Source of the DNA: Diplonema japonicum
Lineage: Eukaryota > Euglenozoa > Diplonemea > Diplonemida > Diplonemidae
Reading direction: 5' to 3'
Assembly: GCA_964019335.1 (NCBI GenBank)
Contig: OZ025754.1
Location: forward strand, 1-64,000
Length of the DNA: 64,000 nucleotides
A model generated the notes under the pieces. That model saw only the letters and a list, made by a program, of their open reading frames with translations. It was not told the DNA's origin and made no database searches. Positions 1 to 8,150 of the stretch are shown in pieces (positions within the stretch are counted from its first letter, which is position 1; the number at the start of each line of letters is the position of its first letter). The position numbers and the translations under genes are program-made.

Positions 1-118
1 GCGGGCTCCAAATGATAAAAATTCAAAAATAAAAATCTCAAAAAAGGCTTAAAAGAAGAAGAGGCAAATTCAAAAACATACTAGGGAGGAATGAGTGGGG
101 CAGGGGGTAAAATTTAGG
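1..118. other. Unassigned A-rich left edge
   Basis: No ORF or family is recognisable here. The sequence is A-rich and lies just beyond the point (about 119) where similarity between the two SL-headed elements stops, so it is probably flank of the large element. This is inferred only from where the repeat ends. Confidence 0.3.
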
Positions 119-535
119 AGGGGGAAAGAGGGAGAATCAAAAAAGGGGAAAGGGGCAGAGTGGCCAATGCCCATGCGAAAAAGCATAGAGGGAAGAAGAA
201 AATCAAAAACAGGAAAAACACATCACCACAAAAGAAAAAAGAAAAAAAAAAAAAAAAAAAAAAAAACGTCGACCGAGATGGTTCCACTTCAAAAAGAAAA
301 AGAAAAAGAAAAACAGAAAAATAAAAAAAAAAAAAAAAAAAAGGAAAAACAAAAAGAAAAAAAAAAAAGGGAAAAAAAAAAAAAATCTAAGTGGTTCTAT
401 CTAGCCTGGCCGTTGTAGCACCTGTTCCCTATTCTTTTATTTTTCCCTTTTTTTTTTTTCTCAGAAAAAAAAAAAAAAGTTTCACATCTTCCTATGGCGG
501 GGGGGGGGAGAACAGCCCCCCACACCCCCGCTGGC

Positions 536-1870
536 CTATCTGGCCAGCGAGCCTTTGGACCTCTTCTTGTGGGGTATGGGCCCCACCCGTGCCCTCCCCG
601 ACTCGAGCTGCAGCCAAGCCACCGCACTGTTCACCGGGGCCCAGTTCTCCTTGTTGCGCACCTTGACCGTGTCCCGCACCAGGTCGTCGCCCCCCAGCTC
701 TTCCATCAACCTGTGCTCCGCCAAGAACTTGAACTGGGGCCCGGTCATCCCCTTGAGCTCACCCCTGCATATGTTGGCTTCGACCACGGTGCCATCCGCC
801 CCCGTACCCTTCAGATAGATGTAGCCACCCTCCACACAATCCGAGTCAGTACTGGCCGATCGGGCCCGGGCCCGCTTCTTGTCCTTCTTTCTCCACTTCA
901 GCTCTTCCAGGGTGGGGAGATCCGTGGCAACCACCTCAGGCCGCCTCTCCCTGTCTTCCTCCTTCTTCCGGGCCAACAGCCCAAGGTACCTCTCAAAGGA
1001 GACGTCCTCGAACAACCCCGGGACCGTCACCACCGCTGACTGCAGGTCGACCTCTTCAACACCCATCTTCCGCAGATGGTCCTGGACAGTGCGCCTCGTC
1101 TCCTTCTCGCAGGGCCCCCTCCCCTCGTAGACGTCGAGGGTGACCTTCCTTCCATCCCTCACCCACGCCTTCACTTTGATCAGGTCCTTGACCTTTCCCA
1201 CTGGGGCCCTTATCCTTGCGTCGCACCTCTCCAAGAACTCACGTAGTGTCACCTTGGTAGCGCCGGCTCCCGCCGCAATGCCCACTACCCCTTCCTTCCC
1301 CGGTGTCGGGTGGTGTCTGCACCCCCGGGTCTGCAACTTGACCACCCTCCATGCCGTTTCCAGAGTCCCCTTGAGCAGGTTTGCGGGTTTGCGGGTTTGC
1401 GGGTTTGCGGGTTTGCGGGTCTCGTCCACTGACTTGCCGGCCCTGGGTTGTTTGTCGGGGTTCCACAGATTCCGCTGCCTGTGTAGTGCACAGTGCGTCT
1501 GGTTCGACGAGCACGCCGCAGCACACGTTCCACAGAGGTTCACCTTCATGTTCCTCGCCTGCTCTTGTTTCACAAAATGATGGTGGACCGCATTGAGGTG
1601 TTTAACTAGACAGCTTGCCACACTGGTGCGGAAAGAGCAGCCTTCCATCCGGCATTGATGTTTGTCTGTTCCTTCTTTTTCCCCCTCCTTCTGCGCCTCC
1701 GTGTGCTCATCATCCAAATCCATGGGGGGAGGGTCACCACCTCCTTGCAACGCGTCCCCTGCCAGCGTCAAGTCCGCAAAGGGGTCCAGGTGTTCGGCCT
1801 GAAAGAGCTTATCCTCCGTCTCGGCTCGTTCCTTCGCCGCTTGCTTGGCGTCTTCCTTCTTTTTTCTGCG
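536..1870 (-). CDS. C2H2 zinc-finger ORF of the retroelement, in frame after TGA
   Basis: This frame is open for about 445 codons directly after the TGA at 1873-1871 and continues the same frame as the AlkB ORF, so it has no independent start of its own. A near-overlapping ATG at 1874-1872 is out of frame and closes after about 20 codons. An N-terminal charged stretch (AKQAAKERAETED) leads to a single C2H2-like finger, CRMEGC followed by HLNAVH (spacing C-x4-C-x12-H-x4-H). The segment after it has more cysteines and histidines. Then comes a short tandem repeat rich in T, R, K, P, A, N and Q, and a roughly 250-residue basic domain I do not recognise. A nucleic-acid-binding role is plausible by analogy with fingers in retroelement proteins. 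The product may be made only by stop readthrough or may be a dead half of one interrupted gene. Confidence 0.5.
   Translation of the reverse strand, partial: RRKKKEDAKQAAKERAETEDKLFQAEHLDPFADLTLAGDALQGGGDPPPMDLDDEHTEAQKEGEKEGTDKHQCRMEGCSFRTSVASCLVKHLNAVHHHFVKQEQARNMKVNLCGTCAAACSSNQTHCALHRQRNLWNPDKQPRAGKSVDETRKPANPQTRKPANLLKGTLETAWRVVKLQTRGCRHHPTPGKEGVVGIAAGAGATKVTLREFLERCDARIRAPVGKVKDLIKVKAWVRDGRKVTLDVYEGRGPCEKETRRTVQDHLRKMGVEEVDLQSAVVTVPGLFEDVSFERYLGLLARKKEEDRERRPEVVATDLPTLEELKWRKKDKKRARARSASTDSDCVEGGYIYLKGTGADGTVVEANICRGELKGMTGPQFKFLAEHRLMEELGGDDLVRDTVKVRNKENWAPVNSAVAWLQLESGRARVGPIPHKKRSKGSLAR
1381..1420 (+). repeat. 8-bp tandem repeat (GCGGGTTT)n
   Basis: About four and a half copies of an 8-bp unit lie inside the zinc-finger ORF. 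Because 8 is not a multiple of 3, the repeat cycles through all three frames and encodes an 8-residue period (TRKPANPQ) on the minus strand. It resembles no telomere repeat I know and is most simply replication slippage. Confidence 0.85.
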
Positions 1871-4345
1871 TCATGAGCTTCTAGGCGGGCCCAAGTACAC
1901 CGGCAGGTAGTGACCTCTCGATCCGCGTCTTGTCTTCCTCAGCTTTACCGGTCCGAATCTCTGGGTCGGGTCAGCACCAGCTTTCCCCACCATCACTTCC
2001 GACATGGCCCAGAGCGACATCAGCCCCCCTATCCAAACTGAAGTGCTTCCCACCAGAGTACCCCCTACTGCTAGCCAAGCGAGCTCCCCGGCGGACCATT
2101 CATCCCCTCGGGGCCCCACCTGTACCCTTGACCTGCGGGTGGTCCTCCTGTCGCTCCCCGGCCTCTTCCACAACACTGCCGCATGCAGGAAGGAGGGGGC
2201 CATCCCGATGCCCGCCCCCAGCACCTGCCTCACCCCTGGGATCAGCAAGAGGGAGACCAGGGCGACCCAGGCCCACGCCCCCAGGTGCTCCCATCTCACC
2301 CCTTCCTTGCTGTGTCCCGTCCGTCTGCGGTGCCTCCTTGTGCCGGTTGCAGCCCCAGGTGCCGGGATTCTGGGTGCCAGGGGTTGGGCTCCAGGCGTTC
2401 CCACCTCGGTCCGCTTCAGCCCCATTGCAGGGTCATCTGGCTTCTGTTTCAGGGCGGCCTCGTGTTCCTCTCTGCGGGCCCTCCTCCTCCCTTCTTTCCT
2501 CGCACGACGGTGCCTTTTCTTCTCCTGTCTGGCAGCCTCCCTCGCCCCCTCCCTCGCCTTGGTCCTCTTCTCCCGACGCCTCTGAAGGGCCGTTTCGCTC
2601 CTGTGCCTCCTCCTGTTCTTCTTCCGCTTGGGCGCTGGCTTAGGTTCCCTGCCACCCATGGCAATCCAGGGGGCTCTTTTCTGTCTTCTCACAAGGGTGT
2701 GCAGTGGTGCTCTCACGTCGCTCGCAGCCTCCGCCCCAACCACACCTTGGCGGGCGGTGGGGGTGGGTGCTGGGTCCCCCTGGTTGTTTGAAAAGAAAAA
2801 AGGTTCCTCCTTGTTTGTTTTTTTTTTTTCTTTCCCTTCCACCCTCAAAAAAAGCCCCCGGCCCTTGGGGACCAGGGTGTACACCTCCGTAGAGGGTCCA
2901 GAAAAAATGGGGGGCAGAGAGGGAGGGGCACTACCTTCTCTCGGGCGTGCTGTCTCTCCCTCTGCCTTTTTTTCCTCCGAAGAGGGTCTGTTTTTCACCT
3001 CCGTGGAGGGTCCCTCTGGAGAGGGCTCTATAAAAGAAAAAGGGGGGGACGAATGGGGGGGAGGAACACTACCCTCTCTCGGGAGTGCCACCTCTTCCCC
3101 TTTCTCTCTGTTTTCCTCCGAAGAGGGTCTGTTTTTTACCTCCGTGGAGGGTTCCTCTGGAGAGGGCTCTAAAAATGAAAAAGGGGGGGACAAATGGGGG
3201 GGAGGAGCACCACCCTCTCTCGGGAGTGCCACCTCTTCCCCTTTCTCTCTATTTTCCTCCGAAGAGGGTCTGTTTTCCTCCGAAGAGGGTTCTAAAAAAA
3301 AAAGGGGGGCGGGTGGGGCACTATCCTCTCTTGGGAGTGCCACCCCCCCTTGCCCACAAAAAAGGGGATCTAAAAAAGGGGGTTCGTCTGTTAACCCAGG
3401 GGATGGGTCTTCCTGGGGTGTGCGGGTGAGCTTGGGGCCTACCGCACGCAGGGTGATCGACACCCTGACACCAGTGGACATCCCGGACGGGATGTGGTGC
3501 GTCCACTGGTGTCTCGCTTCACCTTCCAACAATGCCCATGAGAAGGGGGGCACCAGGTATTTCGCCACCCTGTCCCCCCTCCTCATGACCATTGTGGTCT
3601 CGGCTCCGTACGAGAGGACTAGGACAATCGGTCCCAGCCTCGCGTCGTCCTTGTGGGCGGCAATCCCACAACCAGACTTGTACTTGTTGACAAGTACCTG
3701 GTTGGGGACCACCTCGAGCCCTGCGGCGGCGGCCACCTCCCTCACCCACCCCTCCGCCCCCCCTGGGATCCCCGTGGTGGGGCGCACCTTGGCGTTCGTC
3801 CCCTCCCACCGGTACCCGTATTGGAGGGTCTCCCTCCCTGAGTTCCCAGACAGGGCCTCCCACTTTCCTGAAAGCAGGGCTTTCGGGAAGGCAGGGGCCG
3901 GGCCCGTCCTCAACCCGGGAGGGTGTTCACCATACACCAGTACCCACCCCTTTTTTTCTCCCTCTTTTCCTCCCTCTTCAACAATAGCAGGGTCGGCTGC
4001 AGGGGTCGTGGTCGCGGCGGTCGTGGCTGCGGCAGGGGCGGCTGCGGCGGTCTCAGTTGCGGCGATCAGGGCGGCAGGGTCGGCTGCGGCGTTCAGGGCG
4101 GCTGGGGCGGCCGTGGCTGTAGCAGCGGCGGTCAAAACCGCGGTCTCTGCTAGTGATTTTTTTATTTTATTATTTTTTTTTTCTAAAGGGGGGTGGGGGG
4201 ATCTAGGGGGTGGGGATTCATACTGCCCAACCAGATTGCCTGGTTGGGTGGGTCTCGGCGCCGTGTGCTGCGGGCTGCGGGCTTGCTCCTGCGGGCTGCG
4301 GCTGCGGCTGCGGTCACCTCCTCCTGCGAGTCGTCTTGGATCCAT
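1871..4345 (-). CDS. AlkB-like 2-oxoglutarate/Fe(II) dioxygenase ORF of the retroelement
   Basis: 824 residues from the ATG in AAAAAATGGATCCAAG. Order: a basic, SR-rich N-terminus; an alanine-rich run; an AlkB-type dioxygenase domain at about residues 130-310; proline/glutamate-rich repeats (SSEENREKGEE, STEVKNRPSS) at about 320-520; an arginine-rich block at about 570-660; and two hydrophobic segments near the C-terminus. The dioxygenase keeps the nucleic-acid-type core NKYKSGCGIAAHKDD (HxD iron ligands), a distal histidine in EARHQW, and the 2-oxoglutarate arginine in RVSITLR, so it looks catalytically competent. AlkB enzymes demethylate alkylated DNA or RNA, and related domains occur in plant RNA virus replicases. 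Here a role in protecting the element's nucleic acid is inferred. The frame ends at TGA (1873-1871) and reopens at once as the zinc-finger ORF. Confidence 0.7.
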   Translation of the reverse strand: MDPRRLAGGGDRSRSRSPQEQARSPQHTAPRPTQPGNLVGQYESPPPRSPHPPLEKKNNKIKKSLAETAVLTAAATATAAPAALNAAADPAALIAATETAAAAPAAATTAATTTPAADPAIVEEGGKEGEKKGWVLVYGEHPPGLRTGPAPAFPKALLSGKWEALSGNSGRETLQYGYRWEGTNAKVRPTTGIPGGAEGWVREVAAAAGLEVVPNQVLVNKYKSGCGIAAHKDDARLGPIVLVLSYGAETTMVMRRGDRVAKYLVPPFSWALLEGEARHQWTHHIPSGMSTGVRVSITLRAVGPKLTRTPQEDPSPGLTDEPPFLDPLFCGQGGVALPREDSAPPAPLFFLEPSSEENRPSSEENREKGEEVALPREGGAPPPHLSPPFSFLEPSPEEPSTEVKNRPSSEENREKGEEVALPREGSVPPPHSSPPFSFIEPSPEGPSTEVKNRPSSEEKKAEGETARPREGSAPPSLPPIFSGPSTEVYTLVPKGRGLFLRVEGKEKKKTNKEEPFFFSNNQGDPAPTPTARQGVVGAEAASDVRAPLHTLVRRQKRAPWIAMGGREPKPAPKRKKNRRRHRSETALQRRREKRTKAREGAREAARQEKKRHRRARKEGRRRARREEHEAALKQKPDDPAMGLKRTEVGTPGAQPLAPRIPAPGAATGTRRHRRRTGHSKEGVRWEHLGAWAWVALVSLLLIPGVRQVLGAGIGMAPSFLHAAVLWKRPGSDRRTTRRSRVQVGPRGDEWSAGELAWLAVGGTLVGSTSVWIGGLMSLWAMSEVMVGKAGADPTQRFGPVKLRKTRRGSRGHYLPVYLGPPRSS

Positions 4346-4515
4346 TTTTTATTTTTTTTTGTTTTATAGTGTGTGTTGGGGGGGAGGGGATCCTTTCGTT
4401 GAGCGGCGGGCAGGCCGACGGGCAAAACAACCCCCCCGGACGACGGCGACGACGGACGACGGACGCAGCGGCAAACCCAGGCAGAGGCGGCAGGCACCAG
4501 CAGAACACGAACGAC

Positions 4516-4553
4516 CAATAAAGTACAGAAACTGTAGCTTTAGAATCGTTGGT
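4516..4553 (-). repeat. Relict spliced-leader exon, copy 1 (5' end of large element)
   Basis: 38 nt beginning ACCAACGATTCTAAAGC and ending CTGTACTTTATTG, identical to the exon of the SL RNA gene at 8904-8941. It is followed by GTCGTTCGTG and GC-rich sequence with no Sm site, so it is not an SL RNA gene but the leader of a copied trans-spliced transcript. The GT dinucleotide of a 5' splice site is nevertheless kept. Confidence 0.85.
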
Positions 4554-5240
4554 CCTCCAGCGCCTTCTCATCAAGCACCCTAGAGAGCCACCTCTGGCTG
4601 CAGATGTGGGGGGCCTTGGCCACCATGTCGGGTGTAATCTGCATGCCGCCTTTCGTCCTGTTGAACCACTCGAGCCAGCTCCCCCATACACCCCCTTCCA
4701 GCCCATGTTCGTATTTGGGATCCAGCTCCTTGCACAGCTTCATCGTCGACGCCCTCGAAGCCATGTTGGCCGCGCGCAGGTGCTCCTGGCAGCTCCTCAT
4801 CCCAAGCCCACCGACTTTTACGGACAGTTTCGCCTGCTGCCATTCTTTCGACCCGCTCTCGAACTGCATGCCGCACACCTTCGACATCGTCTTCCGCACC
4901 ATCTCGTCGAACCTGTGCATGACCCCTCCCACATGCGAGTCTGGGACCACTCTCATGTAAAACACCAGTTTGCTGTATGAGCTGCAATACCGGAGAAGAC
5001 ATATACTCATACTTCTGGCGTTTGTAGTGTTCCGCCTTCGCCGCTGCGTACCCCGCAGTCTTCGCCGCCTGGTTGACACAAGACTCGTTCCTCGGGTGCA
5101 CGATGACCACGTCCATAGCCATTGGGCGGGAACCCCCCACCCCACCTGGGAAGAACACGTCCGCCGGGCGCTGGGACGACCCCGGGATCAGCCCCGTCTT
5201 CTCCATCGTTGCGCTCACCCCGGCCCACTGACAGTGTCTG
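4554..5240 (-). pseudogene. Rearranged LINE reverse-transcriptase fragment
   Basis: Two pieces of a non-LTR polyprotein are joined in the wrong order. Reading the minus strand, 5218 to about 4996 encodes a segment (QRPADVFFPGG, MAMDVVIVHPRNES) like the extreme C-terminus of algal and protist LINE proteins. From about 4995 to 4554 a different frame encodes LLRYCSSYSKLVFYMRVVPD and AKLSVKVGGLGMRSC, the thumb region that normally lies upstream of that tail. The second piece is cut at its end by insertion of the SL-headed element. No catalytic FADD box is present, so the fragment is inactive. Family assignment rests on motifs recalled from LINE C-termini. Confidence 0.6.
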
Positions 5241-5244
5241 TGGA

Positions 5245-5657
5245 TGGTGGAGGGGGAAAGAGGGAGAAATCAAAAAGGGGAAAGGGGCAGAGTGACCAAT
5301 GTCCATGCGAAAAAGCGGGGGAAGAAGAAAATCAAAAACAGGAAAAACACATCACGGCATGGCGTCGTGTGCAGCCTGGCGGCCTGTCGGGGTTCCCTCC
5401 CTGCGGTTTGCATGGTCACCTCCTCTTGCGTTCCGTCTTGGATCCATTTTTTATTTTTTTTTATTTTTTTTTAAAGTGTGTTGGGGGGAGGGGATCCTTT
5501 CGGTAAGCGGCGGGCAGGCCGACAGGCAAAACAACCCCCCCGGACGACGGCGACGACGGACGACGGACGCAGCGGCAAACCCAGGCAGAGGCAGCAGGCA
5601 CCAGCAGAACACGAACGACCAATAAAGTACAGAAACTGTAGCTTTAGAATCGTTGGT
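5245..5657 (-). mobile_element. Short internally deleted SL-headed element
   Basis: About 413 bp. It begins with the same SL (5657-5620), shares the GC-rich leader and the ATGGATCCAAGACG start of the AlkB ORF, then jumps to the terminal block (about 5355-5245) that matches 235-119 of the large element. The residual frame codes for only about 31 residues before a stop. It looks like a non-autonomous derivative of the large element, analogous to short internally deleted partners of other retroelements. It separates a truncated kinase from the broken reverse transcriptase, so both neighbours were probably interrupted by insertions. Confidence 0.65.
5620..5657 (-). repeat. Relict spliced-leader exon, copy 2 (5' end of short element)
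   Basis: Identical 38 nt to copy 1, with the same downstream leader (GTCGTTCGTG). The upstream flank is the kinase fragment, unrelated to the flank of copy 1 apart from two shared bases (GG). This independence of context is the main evidence that the SL is the element's own 5' terminus. Confidence 0.85.
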
Positions 5658-5826
5658 CCACCTCCTTCGCGTCCCTCGCGTGGTCCTCCTTCGTCGCTGC
5701 CTTCACCACCTTCATCGCGAACACCTTCCCGTCAATCTCCCTCACCGCCATGTGCACCGACCCCTGGCCCCCTGACCCGAGGTGCTTCCCTTTCCTGTAC
5801 TTTTCAAAGTTCTGCATTTCCTGCAT
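5658..5826 (-). pseudogene. Protein kinase N-terminus truncated by the SL-headed element
   Basis: 56 codons from the ATG at 5826 encode the start of a protein kinase domain: glycine-rich loop GSGGQGSVH, the ATP-anchoring lysine in FAMKVV, and the beginning of helix C. The frame then runs into the SL of the short element and stops five codons later. The rest of the kinase is not found nearby. Which kinase family it belonged to cannot be told from this piece. Confidence 0.7.
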
Positions 5827-6539
5827 CTTTTCTTGTTTTACGGTGTGTTCTTCTTTTTTTTTTAACCCATAACACTCCGGGGCCTATCTACATAGGGGTC
5901 CCTTTTTTGCTCCTTTTCATAATCTGAGGGGGAAAATGGCAGCATTCAACCCCCGTTTGCAGGTAAAACGGGTTTTTTGGGCCAGGAAAATTAAAAAGAA
6001 AGTTCAAAAATTAATAAAAATACAAAGGGGATGAAGAGTTGAATGGCCGTAGGGTGCTCAAAAACGACCATGTTTACGGGTTTGCAAAATGGGTTGTGCA
6101 CGGGGGGGTGTAAATTGAGCATCCTGGGACAAAAAAGGCAGCATCAGGACCCCTCAGATGTCTCAGACCGAGAGAAGTGCCTATTTGCGGGTGGAATATC
6201 GGCCTCGAAATCGTCAAGAGGCCTTTTTGGGGTGATGGAAGAGTGGTACGAAAAAAGCACTTATTTGGACAGAGGTGTTGGTTTCAGGTGTAGCATTTGT
6301 AGATTGTGCGTTTTGTGCATTCTTTCAACCTGCAGACCCTGGAGGTGCCCCCTTTGAGTGGCTAGCGGTCACGTTTGGTGTAATCTGGGGTATCGGGTGT
6401 GTGTGCACCACTAGTTGGGTGCCGGGAGTGGTGTTTTTGCAACGTTGAACCCATCAATTAGGCTCTCTCGAAAGCGCTCTTTAAAGCAGCCAGGGTTGTG
6501 TATCTCTTTGGCATCCCTGAACCATATTTTATTTGAAGT
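5827..6539. other. Intergenic, nothing recognisable
   Basis: Mixed-composition DNA with poly-T near 5850. A 104-codon plus-strand frame (6043-6357) has cysteines near its end but no family resemblance and opposes the direction of all other genes, so it is not called. Confidence 0.4.
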
Positions 6540-7351
6540 GCATGGCAGTTAACTATTGTCACTTCTAGGGCCCACCAGAAGAGTCCGCAACACCCAACGA
6601 AATGCAAGCCCCTCACAGCAGGGCTTCGGCCAGACCCACAGTCGAAAAGTAGCTATCGCAAACTACCGTGTTGTCATTTCCCCGGAAAGGCTCTGTTAAC
6701 CCCAGCCCCGCTTTTTCCACAACACTGAAGTCTTCAAGTGCGTGCCCCTCGATTTTGGTGGATGTGAAACGCAAAAGATAACCCGTGCTCGCGCAGTTTA
6801 GGCAGTAGATTTTTATGCCATATCTTTTACGCTTGAAAGGACAGTAGACCCGCAGCCCCCAATTGCCCCGTGAAGGTACGAGTGTCTCGTCAATGCTTAA
6901 ATATTTTCCTGACACTGCTGCTTTTGCCCACTTGTCACCAATTCTGTCCAGAAACCCTCGTATCTTCACAACACATCACCGTTTGACTCTTCTGTGTGAG
7001 TGAAGCGGAGGCTACTTTTGATTTCCCAGTAGCGTCTCCTGGGCATCGTGTTACTGAAAAGGGGGATTTTCATGGGTCCTGTGGACCAATACGACTGCTG
7101 ATTCTGGGCACGCCGTAAACCCATCGCAATGCTCAATCCGAGTAAGCGGTGGAGTCCTGGGTCGAAATTTTATCAATCTCAGCGTCCTTTTGCCTGTTTG
7201 TCTCTTCTTGGATGACGTCTGTTAGCTTCTTATAAAAAAACCGAAGGAATAACCATTTTGCGTCGTCAAGTTTCTGCGTACCACGGGACAGCTTTTTTTC
7301 TCCCCACTGGCCTATTTTATGGTCTCTATGGGTACCAACTCCCTTACCCAT
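6540..7351 (-). pseudogene. Degenerate piggyBac-type transposase
   Basis: Pieces in different frames follow piggyBac order on the minus strand. First comes FFYKKLTDVIQEETNR (7351-7133). Next is a frame with AMGLRRAQNQQSYWS and PRRRYWEIKSSLRF (about 7120-6975), ending in TGA. The third piece (6969-6613) has SIDETLVPSRGN with the first catalytic Asp, KRYGIKIYCL, and VVCDSYFSTVGLAEALL with a second Asp. After another stop, RGLHFVG continues in a shifted frame. Cut-and-paste activity is lost through at least three frame breaks, and the third catalytic region and cysteine-rich tail are missing. The family call rests on motif order. Terminal inverted repeats were not found by eye. Confidence 0.75.
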
Positions 7352-8039
7352 GAAGGTTGGACCTCGTCCGTAGCTGTTTTGGCTTTACCTTTGCGTTTTT
7401 TGGGAACAATTTGAGCACAGTATGCACACCCGTTATTTTGCGTTTTTAGCCTATCTACTCGGATTTGGGACCCACTTGGTGGGTGGATAACAAGGTAAAG
7501 TGATGCAGCGCAGCATTAATTGCAGTTGAAAATAACTCCTCACTATAGTCGTGCTTGGAGATCCAGGGGTCGTGGGGACGAAAAAGTACTTAGAGAAAAA
7601 AACGATTTTTCAAAACGACAAATATTTGCGCCTTGGATGTTATGGGTTAATGTAAATCTCCACTGTGTGATGGATTTCTTCCCCCCCCCCCCCGTGTTGA
7701 GAGAATGAAAAAAAGCATAATATAACAACAGGGCCCCCGGTTCAAAATGGGTTTTTTTCCGATGTCACATGCCGTCTGCTTGTCGGCATATCATGAAACC
7801 GTCTCATGACGTAACCGAAGGAATTGCGGATAGTAGCAAGAAGAACTCTATCGATGCAGGGCTTAGGAAAGAGCCCTCTAGAGTCTCCCTGATGTCGTGG
7901 TTGATGGGAGAAGCACTTGTCTTGAGCTTGAAAAGCTGCACCCTCTTCCACATTTTATCCTTCGCCTCTTTGCCAAGTTCTATGGAGAACTGATTGCCTA
8001 AGTGGTGAAGCAACGGCTCGACCAACTGCTTAGCTGTTT
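7352..8039. other. Intergenic with possible decayed coding remnants
   Basis: Two minus-strand frames of about 70 codons overlap at 7742-8025 and include a hydrophilic segment (KEAKDKMWKRVQLFKL). I recognise neither. This may be older transposon remnant, as piggyBac lies alongside. Confidence 0.25.
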
Positions 8040-8150
8040 CGATTTACTGTACTTTATTTACCGTGCTGATTTGCCGCACTTTACTTTGCTGAACCTTGTT
8101 GTGCCGTGCCTTGCCCTACCGTACTTTATTTTGCCGTACCTTTTGATTTT
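8040..8150. repeat. Degenerate ~15-bp minisatellite
   Basis: About seven imperfect units resembling GTACTTTATTTTGCC follow one another (for example ACTGTACTTTATTT, CCGTACTTTATTTTGCC, GTGCCTTGCCCTA). One unit contains CTGTACTTTATT, the same 12 nt as the 3' part of the spliced leader located about 0.9 kb away. That match could be chance. Confidence 0.55.

Larger units (their letters stand above)
119..4553 (-). mobile_element. Large SL-headed retroelement carrying AlkB and zinc-finger ORFs
   Basis: On the minus strand the element starts with the 38-nt spliced leader at 4553-4516. A GC-rich 5' leader of about 170 nt follows, then a long reading frame from 4345 to 536, then low-complexity DNA and a terminal block at 235-119. 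The 5' leader and the terminal block both recur in the short element at 5245-5657, which fixes both ends. The sequence upstream of the SL is a broken reverse transcriptase, while the short copy is preceded by a protein kinase. The SL is therefore part of the mobile unit and not of the host site. An SL at the exact 5' end is what reverse transcription of a trans-spliced mRNA would leave. No reverse transcriptase is encoded inside and no target duplication or poly(A) tail is evident, so mobilisation in trans is inferred. Confidence 0.65.

Noticed and set aside
1381-1420. Interstitial telomere repeat
   Set aside because: The unit GCGGGTTT does not match known TTAGGG-type or algal telomeric repeats and lies inside an ORF.
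4960-5010. A GT-AG intron joining the two reverse-transcriptase pieces
   Set aside because: The presumed intron would remove LLRYC, which belongs to the conserved thumb motif, and the domain order would still be wrong. A rearrangement junction fits better.
4516-5657. The two SL copies at 4516-4553 and 5620-5657 as SL RNA genes
   Set aside because: They are followed by GC-rich leader and an ORF start, with no Sm site and no terminal hairpin, unlike the copy at 8811-8941.
4516-5657. SLACS/CRE-type elements that insert inside SL RNA genes
   Set aside because: Those elements interrupt the SL exon near position 11, and flanks would be SL RNA gene sequence. Here the SL is whole and the flanks are unrelated coding fragments.
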